From the NCBI RefSeq assembly GCF_000317475.1, contig NC_019729.1, forward strand, positions 7,351,445 to 7,415,444: a stretch of DNA of 64,000 nucleotides, given 5' to 3'. The stretch is from Oscillatoria nigro-viridis PCC 7112 (GTDB lineage: Bacteria; Cyanobacteriota; Cyanobacteriia; Cyanobacteriales; Microcoleaceae). The stretch's first letter is position 1; each line of letters opens with the position of its first letter. Made by a program: the position numbers and the translations under genes. The notes beneath the pieces were generated by a model, which saw only the letters and a list, made by a program, of their open reading frames with translations, was not told the DNA's origin and made no database searches. Shown piece after piece: positions 51,464 to 59,892 of this stretch.

Positions 51464-52627
51464 ATGATGATAAATACCGCTCTTCACTGTCCGTTACCCA
51501 ATCCTATAGAGTCTTCCTCCGAAGTTGTAATCGAACTCAAATCGTTAATCGATTATCTCCAAACCGATCGACCGATAGCTCAAAAAATAGTCTTCCCGCG
51601 CGGCACAGTCATGCCCGATGGACGACTTGATTTGTGCAAGCAAGATTTAGGTGTAATGGGATGTCATTTAGTGACTCAAGCATTGGCAAACAATGATGCG
51701 ATCGCTAGCTTATTATTGGGAACCAATGGTATTGGCGATCGGGGTGCTCAGGATGTGGCGCGATTGATTCAACGTAACAACCGTTTAGAGATTGTCTATT
51801 TAGGTTGCAATGCGATTTCATCGACAGGTATTGCTGCACTTGCAGCAGCGCTGACGCAGAATCAATCTATAACTGGTTTGTGGTTAAAACGCAATCCGAT
51901 TGGTCCTGAAGGTGCAGATCGTCTAGCGGAAATGTTGCGTCACAATACAAGTATCCGCACGCTAGATTTGGTCAATACTCAAATAGGAGATGAGGGATTA
52001 GCAGCCATTTTAGAGGTTTTGACTTACACCAATCGTACTGTTGAACGGCTGTACTTGGGCGGCAATCAAATTCAGGAAAACCATGCTGCTTTACTGGCTA
52101 ATCTTTTAGCTGATAATCCTGTGATTACTGGCTTATTTCTTAATGTCAATCATCTTGGCGATCGAGGTGTTACAGTTTTAGTGGATGGATTGGCAGAAAA
52201 TAAAACACTGGTTGATTTAGGACTAGCTAGCAATGGAATTGGGGTAGCAGGGTGCAATCCATTATTAGCAGCAGTGGCAACCCATCCCAAACTTAGTAAT
52301 CTGGATTTAGGTTATAGTCCTTCTACAGGAGTGTTGGGAGCACAGCCCAATCAGATTGGAGATATCGGTGCAAGTGCGATCGCCCATTCGATCGCACGGA
52401 ACCAAACCTTATTGAAACTCAATCTTTGTCGGAATGGAATTGGCAATTTGGGAAAAAAAGCGCTCATTGCTGCATTAGAAATCAATCAAAAATTACGTTA
52501 TCTGATTTTAGATGGGCAACCCGATCGGCGAATTGAAGTTTTGTTAGATCGCAACCGAATGCTGAATTTGGGTGAAGAATTACATCAGCCTCGTAGTGTT
52601 TCTTTAATTCAGAGTGTATATCGTTGA
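51464..52627 (+). CDS. Leucine-rich-repeat protein (ribonuclease-inhibitor type)
   Basis: The 387-residue protein has a short N-terminal region and then about nine LRRs of roughly 28 residues (about 60-355). Examples are LLLGTNGIGDRGAQDVARLI, VYLGCNAISSTGIAALAAAL and LWLKRNPIGPEGADRLAEML. The pattern LxLxxNxIGDxGAxxLAxxL is the RI-type LRR familiar from eukaryotic NLR proteins. There is no signal peptide, so it is cytoplasmic. It starts 3 bases after the SDR stop, so the two form an operon. It is likely a protein-binding partner. Confidence 0.85.
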   Translation: MMINTALHCPLPNPIESSSEVVIELKSLIDYLQTDRPIAQKIVFPRGTVMPDGRLDLCKQDLGVMGCHLVTQALANNDAIASLLLGTNGIGDRGAQDVARLIQRNNRLEIVYLGCNAISSTGIAALAAALTQNQSITGLWLKRNPIGPEGADRLAEMLRHNTSIRTLDLVNTQIGDEGLAAILEVLTYTNRTVERLYLGGNQIQENHAALLANLLADNPVITGLFLNVNHLGDRGVTVLVDGLAENKTLVDLGLASNGIGVAGCNPLLAAVATHPKLSNLDLGYSPSTGVLGAQPNQIGDIGASAIAHSIARNQTLLKLNLCRNGIGNLGKKALIAALEINQKLRYLILDGQPDRRIEVLLDRNRMLNLGEELHQPRSVSLIQSVYR

Positions 52628-53026
52628 GTTTAACCCTGTTTTGCGACTCGTCAGTATTTAATGTAAAATAAATTCAGCAAATTTTAGAACTAGGACAGGC
52701 CGATCGATACCGCCGCAAACAACCGGGATTAATCTGGGCGAGTAGTTTATTGCCGGGGCGATCGTGAATTTATCTGCCCTCCAAGGTTCGCAACCTGCAA
52801 TAGTCGAGACGATTCACTTTCGTTCATTTTTTCTATCCCTTTTCATCCCACACTAACCTCGATCGGTATAGTGTGGGGATTCCCGTCTGTTTAGCTAAAA
52901 AGTCATGCAACAGTTTGTAGTGAGGACTTCAGTCCTTTCTTAAATCTTTTAGCCACTAAGGACTAAAGTCCTGACTGCGAACCAGTTTTATTCTGGGTAA
53001 TTCACCGGACACGATCGCATTTTCAA
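52628..53026. other. Gene-free stretch with a paired palindrome
   Basis: AGGACTTCAGTCCT (52923-52936) and AGGACTAAAGTCCT (52959-52972) are two self-complementary sequences that can also pair with each other. This palindrome is common between cyanobacterial genes. An inverted GATCGGTATAG-type sequence lies near 52860. No ORF is supported. Confidence 0.5.
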
Positions 53027-53728
53027 TTAAACAGCAGCCAACTCGGGAGTCGGGCGCTTGCTGTGGCGGATACCCTCGATCGCCGCTGCGTAATCGTTCG
53101 CCTTAAACACAGCAGAACCAGCGACGATCGCATTTGCGCCCGCTTCCAGAACTTGCCAAGTATTGTTCCCTTTCAAACCGCCATCCACCTCAATCCAAGG
53201 ATCGAGGCCCTTGTCGTCGCACATTTTACGCAACTGGCGAATTTTCGGCAAAACGGCCGGGATAAAACTTTGACCGCCAAAGCCCGGATTGACGCTCATA
53301 ATCAGCACCAAATCGCAAAGTTCCAGCACGTACTCGATCAACTCCAAAGGCGTCGAAGGATTCAGAACCACACCAGCCATTTTGCCCAATTCCCGAATTT
53401 GGCCGAGGGTGCGGTGCAAGTGAGGCGAAGCATTGTGTTCGGCGTGAACCGAAATAATGTCAGCACCAGCCTTAGCGAAGTCCTCGACGTACTTCTCGGG
53501 CTCCACAATCATCAAGTGGACATCGATCACCTTGGTAGTAACGGGGCGAATTGCCTCAACAATCAGCGGCCCGATAGTAATATTAGGAACAAAGCGACCG
53601 TCCATCACATCTACGTGAATCCAGTCAGCCCCAGCTCGATCGACAGCCTGAATCTCTTCTCCGAGACGGCTAAAATCGGCTGATAATATGGATGGAGCAA
53701 TAACGATTGATTTTTGGGATTGGGTCAT
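53027..53728 (-). CDS. rpe: Ribulose-phosphate 3-epimerase
   Basis: The 233-residue TIM barrel interconverts ribulose-5-phosphate and xylulose-5-phosphate in the Calvin and pentose-phosphate cycles. It begins IVIAPSILSADFSRLGEEI. Metal and catalytic motifs are WIHVDVMDGRFVPNITIGP, VIDVHLMIVEPE, ISVHAEH, ILIMSVNPGFGGQ (as LVLIMSVNPGFGGQSF) and IEVDGGLKGNN with the second catalytic aspartate. GANAIVAGSAVF binds phosphate. Length is normal. It is a single-gene unit. Confidence 0.97.
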   Translation of the reverse strand: MTQSQKSIVIAPSILSADFSRLGEEIQAVDRAGADWIHVDVMDGRFVPNITIGPLIVEAIRPVTTKVIDVHLMIVEPEKYVEDFAKAGADIISVHAEHNASPHLHRTLGQIRELGKMAGVVLNPSTPLELIEYVLELCDLVLIMSVNPGFGGQSFIPAVLPKIRQLRKMCDDKGLDPWIEVDGGLKGNNTWQVLEAGANAIVAGSAVFKANDYAAAIEGIRHSKRPTPELAAV

Positions 53729-53973
53729 GGCTAAGTCTGTTCTCCTGTCTGCTGTGCTGTATCCAGTTTATCAAAATACGGGTCTCCGGGTCGAAAAGTT
53801 GCCAACGATCGCTCGCGAGATTGGGAGGGTCAAAAAATTTTGCCTCTGACAGACAAGTTTGGCGATTGCGCCCCAGCCCAGCTCTCGGAATTTTGGTTTA
53901 GGATATAAATTTTCCCTCTAACAAATAACTTGTGTGCAAAATCTGACCTTCTGCAAATTTTGAGTACCGAATT

Positions 53974-54348
53974 ATGAAAAAAACAGATCCCTTAGAAAAT
54001 CCTGAACTCGATCGTGCCAGTCTGTTTGTATTAATGATCCCAGTCATCGGCTTTTTCCCCGCCCTGTGGACTCTTTACCGCCGTCAGGGCAGCCCCGAAC
54101 GCAAAGCCGTCAGCCGTTTGGCAATTGCCCTTGCTTTTAGTTGGCTCTTAGGACATATTCTTTTAGAAGCTGGAGCGATTTCTGCGGAATCTCCGACACT
54201 TCCCATGTTATTAATGAGTAGCCTGCTAACAACCAGCTATTTCATCGTTGCTCTGGGACTGATGGTTCGCCTCTGGAAGCGTCAACCACTATGGTTGCCC
54301 GGCATTAGTCGCGTAGCCGAGCAAGTAGTAGGCAAACATTTATCATAA
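53974..54348 (+). CDS. Small membrane protein
   Basis: The 124-residue protein has three hydrophobic segments (about 18-36, LFVLMIPVIGFFPALWTLY; 47-68; 78-98). A basic patch, YRRQGSPERKAVSR, lies between the first two. I do not recognise a named domain. It sits 104 bases upstream of the LCP-family gene in the same direction and may be co-transcribed with it, which would suggest an envelope role. Confidence 0.7.
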   Translation: MKKTDPLENPELDRASLFVLMIPVIGFFPALWTLYRRQGSPERKAVSRLAIALAFSWLLGHILLEAGAISAESPTLPMLLMSSLLTTSYFIVALGLMVRLWKRQPLWLPGISRVAEQVVGKHLS

Positions 54349-54452
54349 TTTAGGGTTCTTTTAAGCCCCTACCCTATTGATTGATTGCGTCTTCAGCTTG
54401 ATACTACATATTGCCATTATCTTTTTTATTTTTGTTGTGTGTGAGGAAGCCA

Positions 54453-55868
54453 GTGCCAGCTCAAAAAATTCCTAATCAAGACCCTATCCAACAATCAACT
54501 GCTCAACCTGCAACCAAAAAAGCTTCCCAGCCCCATCGAGGCCGCTGGCTGGGTTTTGGTTTTGGTTTGGCTGGAGTAGCCATGCTCTCAGCCACAGCCG
54601 GAGCGTTGCTAGCCGTCTCCCTTTCTACAACGCCGCTTCAGCAACAAAAGTTGAGCCCTGAAGAAGCGGCGGTGTTTTCTCAAGGCGACATGGCAAAGCT
54701 CAGCATGAAAATGCCGGAGCTGACTCGGCCAGTTAATATCTTAGTTTTAGGACTTAAAGTTCTCAGCTCAGACCTCGACGGCCATCCCGATAAGGAGCTG
54801 GGATACGATGTCTGGCAAAACTCTTTTAAGGGGTTAACCGATACCATGCTGTTGGTTAGGTTTGACCCTCAAAATAAAAAGTTAACCGTGCTTTCCATTC
54901 CGCGAGACACCCGCACCTATGTTGAAGGCAGGGGTGTAGTGAAAATCAACGAAGCCAATTACTACGGCGGCCCGGCTTCCTCAGCCAAGTCAGTCAGCGG
55001 ACTCTTAGGCGGCGTGGGAATTGACCGCTATGTCACAGTCAATATTCAAGGAATCAAAAGTTTGGTCGATGCCCTGGGTGGCATTACTATTAATGTCCCT
55101 AAAGACATGAAGTATACCGATGAAAGCCAGCATTTATATATAGATTTAAAGGCTGGCAAGCAGAAACTCAACGGCGAACAAATCGTGCAATATTTGCTTT
55201 ACCGGCACGACGATTTGGGCGACATCGGGCGGGTGCAGCGCCAACAATTGTTGATGCGGGCTTTTGTGGAACAGGAAGTAAATGTAGGTTTGCTGTCTCG
55301 ACTACCGAAGATTTTGTCGGTGATTCAGTCTCACCTTGACACCAATTTGAGTATAGAAGAATTGGTAGCTTTGGCTGGTTTTGCTACTCAAACCGATCGC
55401 GCTGGCGTGCAGATGTTGATGGTTCCCGGCAAATTTAGCGATGCTAAGGACTACAAGGCAAGTTTTTGGTTGCCCGACCAATATGCCATCGAAACTATGG
55501 TAGCGGAACATTTTGACTTCGGCCAAAATACTTGGAAAATTGAGAATGCTGATTCGACTTTTCTGAATGTGGCGATTCAAGATAGTACCGGAGATCCATC
55601 TGCTGTTGAAGCTTTTGTCAATAATTTGACTCAAGCCGGTTATCGGAATGTTCAGGTGTATAAAGCTTGGCCCGAACCGCTGGAGGTAACTACTCTAGTA
55701 GCTCAACAGGGCGATATTAAAGGTGCTCAAGCGATTCGCCAGTTTTTGGGTTTTGGAGATGTGCTGGTGGAGAGTACCGGTTCTTTGCAGTCCGACGTGA
55801 CAATTAGATTGGGTAAGGATTGGTTGGAGAAAAAGGCTCAGTCCGGCGGTGCGGCTAAGTCTTTTTAA
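54453..55868 (+). CDS. LytR-CpsA-Psr (LCP) family protein
   Basis: I place the start at the GTG at 54453, because GAGGA lies 6 bases before it. The frame extends to a TTG at 54411. The 471-residue protein has a basic proline-rich N-terminus and one membrane helix (WLGFGFGLAGVAMLSATAGA, about 30-55). The LCP domain (about 85-290) has ILVLGLKVL, TDTMLLVRFDPQNKKLTVLS, IPRDTR with the phosphate-binding arginines and KINEANYYGG. A LytR_C-type domain follows (about 380-450). LCP enzymes transfer polymers from undecaprenyl carriers to peptidoglycan. Here it may attach a wall glycan. Confidence 0.9.
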   Translation: MPAQKIPNQDPIQQSTAQPATKKASQPHRGRWLGFGFGLAGVAMLSATAGALLAVSLSTTPLQQQKLSPEEAAVFSQGDMAKLSMKMPELTRPVNILVLGLKVLSSDLDGHPDKELGYDVWQNSFKGLTDTMLLVRFDPQNKKLTVLSIPRDTRTYVEGRGVVKINEANYYGGPASSAKSVSGLLGGVGIDRYVTVNIQGIKSLVDALGGITINVPKDMKYTDESQHLYIDLKAGKQKLNGEQIVQYLLYRHDDLGDIGRVQRQQLLMRAFVEQEVNVGLLSRLPKILSVIQSHLDTNLSIEELVALAGFATQTDRAGVQMLMVPGKFSDAKDYKASFWLPDQYAIETMVAEHFDFGQNTWKIENADSTFLNVAIQDSTGDPSAVEAFVNNLTQAGYRNVQVYKAWPEPLEVTTLVAQQGDIKGAQAIRQFLGFGDVLVESTGSLQSDVTIRLGKDWLEKKAQSGGAAKSF

Positions 55869-56089
55869 ACTGGATTTTAACTGGGGTATTTGTAGGGACG
55901 CAGCATTGCTGTGTCCTCTTCTTTTCTGTTGGTATGAGATGTAGGCGATCGCTTTTTTGTCGATTTACTGATACTATATTTTTTGGTGATGATGAATCGC
56001 GATCGCAATACCGATACTTCCCTCGGCAATCTGAACTGAAACAATAACCAACGAGGGAAAGCTTAAGATATTTTAGAAAGGTAGGGTTG

Positions 56090-56518
56090 ATGAACAAGGG
56101 TGCTAAAATAGACCGACAGCGGGAACATCAGGCAAATGAACGCACCTTTCTGGCATGGTTACGAACTTCACTCGCTTTAATTGGTTTTGGGTTTGCGATC
56201 GCTCGGTTCAGTTTATTTCTGCGTCAATTTCAAGCTACAGTGACTCAGCAAGAAGTTTCCTCCCCTCCCTTCTTCAACTCGGAAACTTTAGGGCTGAGTC
56301 TGGTCGTTTTTGGCATTGCGGTCATTGCCTTAGCAGCATGGCGTTATAATCGAGTTTTCTGGCAAATTGAGCGAGGTGATTATCGCCCAAATCGCGTGCT
56401 AGTTTGGATTCTGACTGGAGTTGTAATGATTTTAGGAACGTTAAGCATTCCCTTGTTGCTGTGGCGCGATCGCGGAAATATAGCTCCCACTGCAACTCCT
56501 AAAAAATCTCAATTCTAA
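56090..56518 (+). CDS. DUF202 (YidH-like) membrane protein
   Basis: The ATG at 56090 is preferred to the TTG one codon earlier. The 142-residue protein begins with DUF202 hallmark text RQREHQANERTFLAWLRTSL (about 7-26). Three membrane helices follow (about 25-42, 66-86, 107-127). The family is of unknown function, close to YidH and to Vtc-like fragments of eukaryotes. It has no clear operon partner. Confidence 0.85.
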   Translation: MNKGAKIDRQREHQANERTFLAWLRTSLALIGFGFAIARFSLFLRQFQATVTQQEVSSPPFFNSETLGLSLVVFGIAVIALAAWRYNRVFWQIERGDYRPNRVLVWILTGVVMILGTLSIPLLLWRDRGNIAPTATPKKSQF

Positions 56519-56710
56519 GTTAACCCGATCGCTTAGCTAAAGTGCCTCTTCCTTCATTCAGCTACCATATAGCCGTCCCAAATTGTCTTGATTTGTTCCA
56601 AACGTTACAAATCGATCGGGCGATCGAATTGAGGTGGTCTACCGAGCCAGTAAACTGGCTAAAATCGCACGTTTTAGCTTTGTTGCGGCTTAAAACTTTT
56701 CAAGATTCCA

Positions 56711-58249
56711 TTAATCGCGATCGCCCACAGGTAAACTCAGTATAAACCCTGTTTGACCGAGTATTGCAGCATCTAGTTTGATATCGCCGCCGTGAGCCCG
56801 TGCGATTTCCCTTGCTAAACTTAGCCCCAATCCCGATCCTTCGATTTTTTGGATCTGAGTCGAGTCACCGCGATGGAAGCGCTCAAAAATACGATCGCGC
56901 TCCCTCAAAGAAATATCGTGAGAACTATTGACAATTTTCACAATTACTCTTTTTCCCTGACAGTTAGCCTGTAACCTGAGCCAACCCTTCGGTAAATTAT
57001 ATTTAATCGCATTACCCACCATATTTTGCAAAACCTGCACGAGCAAATCGCGATCGCCCTTGATAGATAAATTAGGAGCAATTGCCATTTGCACATCTAA
57101 ATGCGGTGCTAGCAGTTCCATATCTTCGGCAATTTCCGATAGCAAAGCCGACATATTCACCTCAACCAAATTTAAACCCATACGTCCGGCATCGGCTAGA
57201 GAAAGTAAGAGAAGTTTGCGGGTAATTTCACTCAAACGGCACACTTCATCCAATAATTTACTCAGGGTTTGCTGAACCTCAGAACCCGATTCAACTTGAT
57301 GCAAAGCCCGTTCTAGTTCCCCTTGCAAAATGGCCAGCGGAGTCTTTAACTCGTGGGCAGCATCTCCACTAAAACGAGAAGCTTGTTTAAAACTTCGCTC
57401 CAGACGTTCTAACATCTGATTGAACACAAAAATTAATTCTACAAACTCTATATCCGTTGAGCCGACAGGAACGCGCCGATCGAGCCCCTGTACGGTAACA
57501 TTGCGAATTGCCATAGTGAGCCGCCCAATTGGATAGAGAATGCTCCGCGATATCACCCACGCTCCACCCGCCACGAGTAAAAGCACTACGGGAATAGAAA
57601 ATAGAAAGATATTGCGAATCGATGCCATTTCCCGATCGATCGCTTGTAAGTTAACAGCGATTGCTATTTGAGTCTGAGGAGAATGAATCGCGCCCACACG
57701 CCACACTGCCCTGCTAGTACGCTGGGTTGCTAGTTTAGCTTTGAAAACTTGAGGAAAATTCGGTCGATCGAATTGAGGAGGCCGATCGCGCGGAGGTCTT
57801 CTTTCTCTCGGTGAGAATGAATCCGGTCGATCGGGAGGTGGTGGATAGGGTGGAGGTGGTGGAGGGGGAGGTTCTAATTCAAAAGGTATTCTACGTCGAT
57901 CTGGAGGCGGTTGAGGCAACGATCGCCACAGTGAATTGGCATCAATTCCATCTTCCCACTGGCTCGATCGGTAGAGCAAATTACCATCTCTGTCATTCAC
58001 CCGCAAAGCCACGGTTGTTTCCCCATCATTCATGCCCAAAACTGATGGCAAAGAATCATTATAAACATCCCATTGCGTCGATTGCGGGCGGGTAGATTGG
58101 ATTAACTGATTCTTGATTTCAGCATCAAGACGCTTGACTTTAGCATCGTAAATCAACCACCACGAAACAATACTAAAGCCAATTAGAGCAATACTTGCCA
58201 GAACAGCAGATGATAGGGCAATGCGAAAGCGAAAAGATTGCAATTTCAC
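56711..58249 (-). CDS. Sensor histidine kinase with polyproline sensor domain
   Basis: The 512-residue protein has membrane helices at about 10-33 and 218-240. A periplasmic domain with a remarkable proline run (PPPPPPPPYPPPP, about 125-140) and arginine/proline text lies between them. HAMP (about 241-292), HisKA with H299 in AAHELKTPLAIL and HATPase (about 400-508; N-box GNAIKYNLP, G-box GSGLGLSLA) follow. Its start overlaps the stop of the response regulator gene by four bases. The CusS-type layout and similar proline-rich sensors in cyanobacteria suggest metal or redox sensing, but this is inference. Confidence 0.9.
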   Translation of the reverse strand: MKLQSFRFRIALSSAVLASIALIGFSIVSWWLIYDAKVKRLDAEIKNQLIQSTRPQSTQWDVYNDSLPSVLGMNDGETTVALRVNDRDGNLLYRSSQWEDGIDANSLWRSLPQPPPDRRRIPFELEPPPPPPPPYPPPPDRPDSFSPRERRPPRDRPPQFDRPNFPQVFKAKLATQRTSRAVWRVGAIHSPQTQIAIAVNLQAIDREMASIRNIFLFSIPVVLLLVAGGAWVISRSILYPIGRLTMAIRNVTVQGLDRRVPVGSTDIEFVELIFVFNQMLERLERSFKQASRFSGDAAHELKTPLAILQGELERALHQVESGSEVQQTLSKLLDEVCRLSEITRKLLLLSLADAGRMGLNLVEVNMSALLSEIAEDMELLAPHLDVQMAIAPNLSIKGDRDLLVQVLQNMVGNAIKYNLPKGWLRLQANCQGKRVIVKIVNSSHDISLRERDRIFERFHRGDSTQIQKIEGSGLGLSLAREIARAHGGDIKLDAAILGQTGFILSLPVGDRD

Positions 58250-58935
58250 GAGGGAGAATCTGGTTTGCGAAACCGATAGCCAACGCCGCGCACGCTCTCA
58301 ACCCATCCTGTACCGCCGATCGGTTCGATTTTCTTGCGAATGCGTTGAATACATACATCTACTACATTCGTATTCGGATTAAAATCATAACCCCAGATAT
58401 GTTCGAGGATTTGCGTGCGGGTGAGTACCCTACCGGGCGATCGCATTAGATATTCCAAAAGATTAAACTCGCGAGTTGTAAGTTCTACCGCATGGCGATC
58501 GCAAGTGACTTCTCGCAAAATGCGATCGAGCTTAACTGGGCCAACGCTCAGAATATTTTGCCCGCCGCCCGAAGCCCGCCGCACTACAGCATAAATCCGA
58601 GCAACTAACTCCTCAACAAAAAACGGTTTAGCCAAATAGTCATCAGCACCGAGATGTAACCCTTCAATGCGATCGTCGAGTTCATTGCGAGCAGTTAATA
58701 AAATCACGGGTACGTTGCGCCCCGCCTTTCGCAGATGTTTGAGAATAGATAATCCGTCTTTTCCCGGCAAAACAATATCCAGGACGATCGCATCGTACTC
58801 ATTATCCATCGCCCGCCCGTAGCCATCATTGCCATTATCGCAATAATCCACCACAAAACCTTGTTCTTTCAAGCCCATACAAACAAAATTGGCGATTTTT
58901 TCTTCATCTTCAACGTATAGAACATTCATAAATTT
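58246..58935 (-). CDS. OmpR-family response regulator
   Basis: The start ATG at 58935 opens MNVLYVEDEEKIANF. The frame extends to 58986 only through a heptamer repeat. The 229-residue protein has a receiver with the acidic pair in VEDEEK, phosphoacceptor aspartate in AIVLDIVLPGKDGL (about 52) and lysine in YLAKPF. An OmpR winged helix follows, with VELTTREFNLLEYLMRSPGR and the ending VRGVGYRFRKP. It is the cognate regulator of the histidine kinase that follows it (ATGA coupling). A likely target is the divergent secreted protein at 59135. Confidence 0.93.
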   Translation of the reverse strand, partial: KFMNVLYVEDEEKIANFVCMGLKEQGFVVDYCDNGNDGYGRAMDNEYDAIVLDIVLPGKDGLSILKHLRKAGRNVPVILLTARNELDDRIEGLHLGADDYLAKPFFVEELVARIYAVVRRASGGGQNILSVGPVKLDRILREVTCDRHAVELTTREFNLLEYLMRSPGRVLTRTQILEHIWGYDFNPNTNVVDVCIQRIRKKIEPIGGTGWVESVRGVGYRFRKPDSPS

Positions 58936-58943
58936 AGATCGAG

Positions 58944-58993
58944 TTGGGCATTGGGCATTGGGCATTAGGCATTGGGCATTGGGCATTGGGCAT
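58944..58993. repeat. STRR heptamer array (GGGCATT)
   Basis: GGGCATT is repeated seven times with one TAGGCATT variant in the divergent promoter region. It would lie in the 5' leader or promoter of the response regulator. Confidence 0.7.
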
Positions 58994-59134
58994 AGTTTAT
59001 TTTTCAGTGGTGATTATACCGTCATCATTGATTGAACTAAATTACAAAACTGTAATCCATCCGCAGTGTGGCAGGTAATGTTTTGGGAGTTTAATTTAGC
59101 TGTCAACATTTTTGGATTGGCGATCGTAACTATC

Positions 59135-59734
59135 ATGAAAATTGCTTCACTGCTGGCATTACCTGCTACAGCCTTGCTGCTGGGATTTAGCACCTTGACT
59201 TTTCCCGATCGGACTACAGCTAGTTCTAACTCATATGTTGCACCATTCTCAAGAACGGGCAAGATGCCCGTTCCACAAGAAAATTTACTCTTCGCTTCAC
59301 AGGCATCTTGCCTGTTGCCTTCCAGAACGGGCAAGATGCCCGTTCCACAAGAAGAAACTTTACTCGTGGAACAGGCATCTTGCCTGTTGCTGACAGAGGT
59401 GCAATATCTCAGTTCTAATACTGTACTCGCCCAGAGCCAACCCGAACCCAGTCAAGAGCGCAGACATCCGCCCCGTATAGATTTTGCCGCTGCTGCCAAA
59501 CAATTAGGAGTCACCGAAGCCGAGTTAATAGAAGCATTGGGCTTACCCGCCAAACCGCCAGAACCGCCAACTGAAAATAATCGCCCGCCCCAACCGCCGC
59601 CCCCTCCTCGTTTAGATATTCCCGGTGCAGCGAAAAAGTTGGGAGTCACCGAAGCAGACTTGATTAAGATTTTGGGCATTCCACCGCGTCCACCGGGCGA
59701 TCGTAATTTACCTCAAAATTCGGAAAAACGCTAA
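59135..59734 (+). CDS. Secreted protein with two LGVTEA repeats and an inserted palindromic repeat element
   Basis: The start at 59135 gives MKIASLLALPATALLLGFST, a signal peptide. The 199-residue product then has low-complexity text FSRTGKMPVPQ repeated twice, produced by a palindromic DNA repeat (59253-59390). The mature C-terminal half has two matching units: RIDFAAAAKQLGVTEAELIE then LDIPGAAKKLGVTEADLIKI, each followed by a proline-rich linker. The unit D-x-x-x-A-A-K-x-L-G-V-T-E-A-x-L looks like a short helical motif of unknown function. It is divergent from a two-component system and may be its target. Confidence 0.75.
   Translation: MKIASLLALPATALLLGFSTLTFPDRTTASSNSYVAPFSRTGKMPVPQENLLFASQASCLLPSRTGKMPVPQEETLLVEQASCLLLTEVQYLSSNTVLAQSQPEPSQERRHPPRIDFAAAAKQLGVTEAELIEALGLPAKPPEPPTENNRPPQPPPPPRLDIPGAAKKLGVTEADLIKILGIPPRPPGDRNLPQNSEKR
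59253..59390. repeat. Four copies of a 22-bp palindrome inside a gene
   Basis: GAACGGGCAAGATGCCCGTTCC occurs at 59253-59274 and 59325-59346. AGGCATCTTGCCT-centred variants occur at 59301-59313 and 59368-59390. The same family is at 35492-35513. The block keeps the reading frame open. Confidence 0.85.
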
Positions 59735-59892
59735 TTTCTCCACATTACAAAACTGTAATCCTAGGACATGGATAAATGTCATATTCAACCAACTTAATGA
59801 TTGTAGAGGCTAAATCAAAGGCCGATTGAGAATTCATTTCTTGAGCCTGACAACAAATTCAAACTTAGAAAACTAATCCGGGTAATTACATC

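Noticed and set aside
53063..53683. 206-codon ORF antisense to rpe
   Set aside because: It is a shadow of a highly conserved gene on the other strand.
56542..56745. 67-codon + ORF between DUF202 and the kinase
   Set aside because: It overlaps the kinase 3' end and has no family resemblance.
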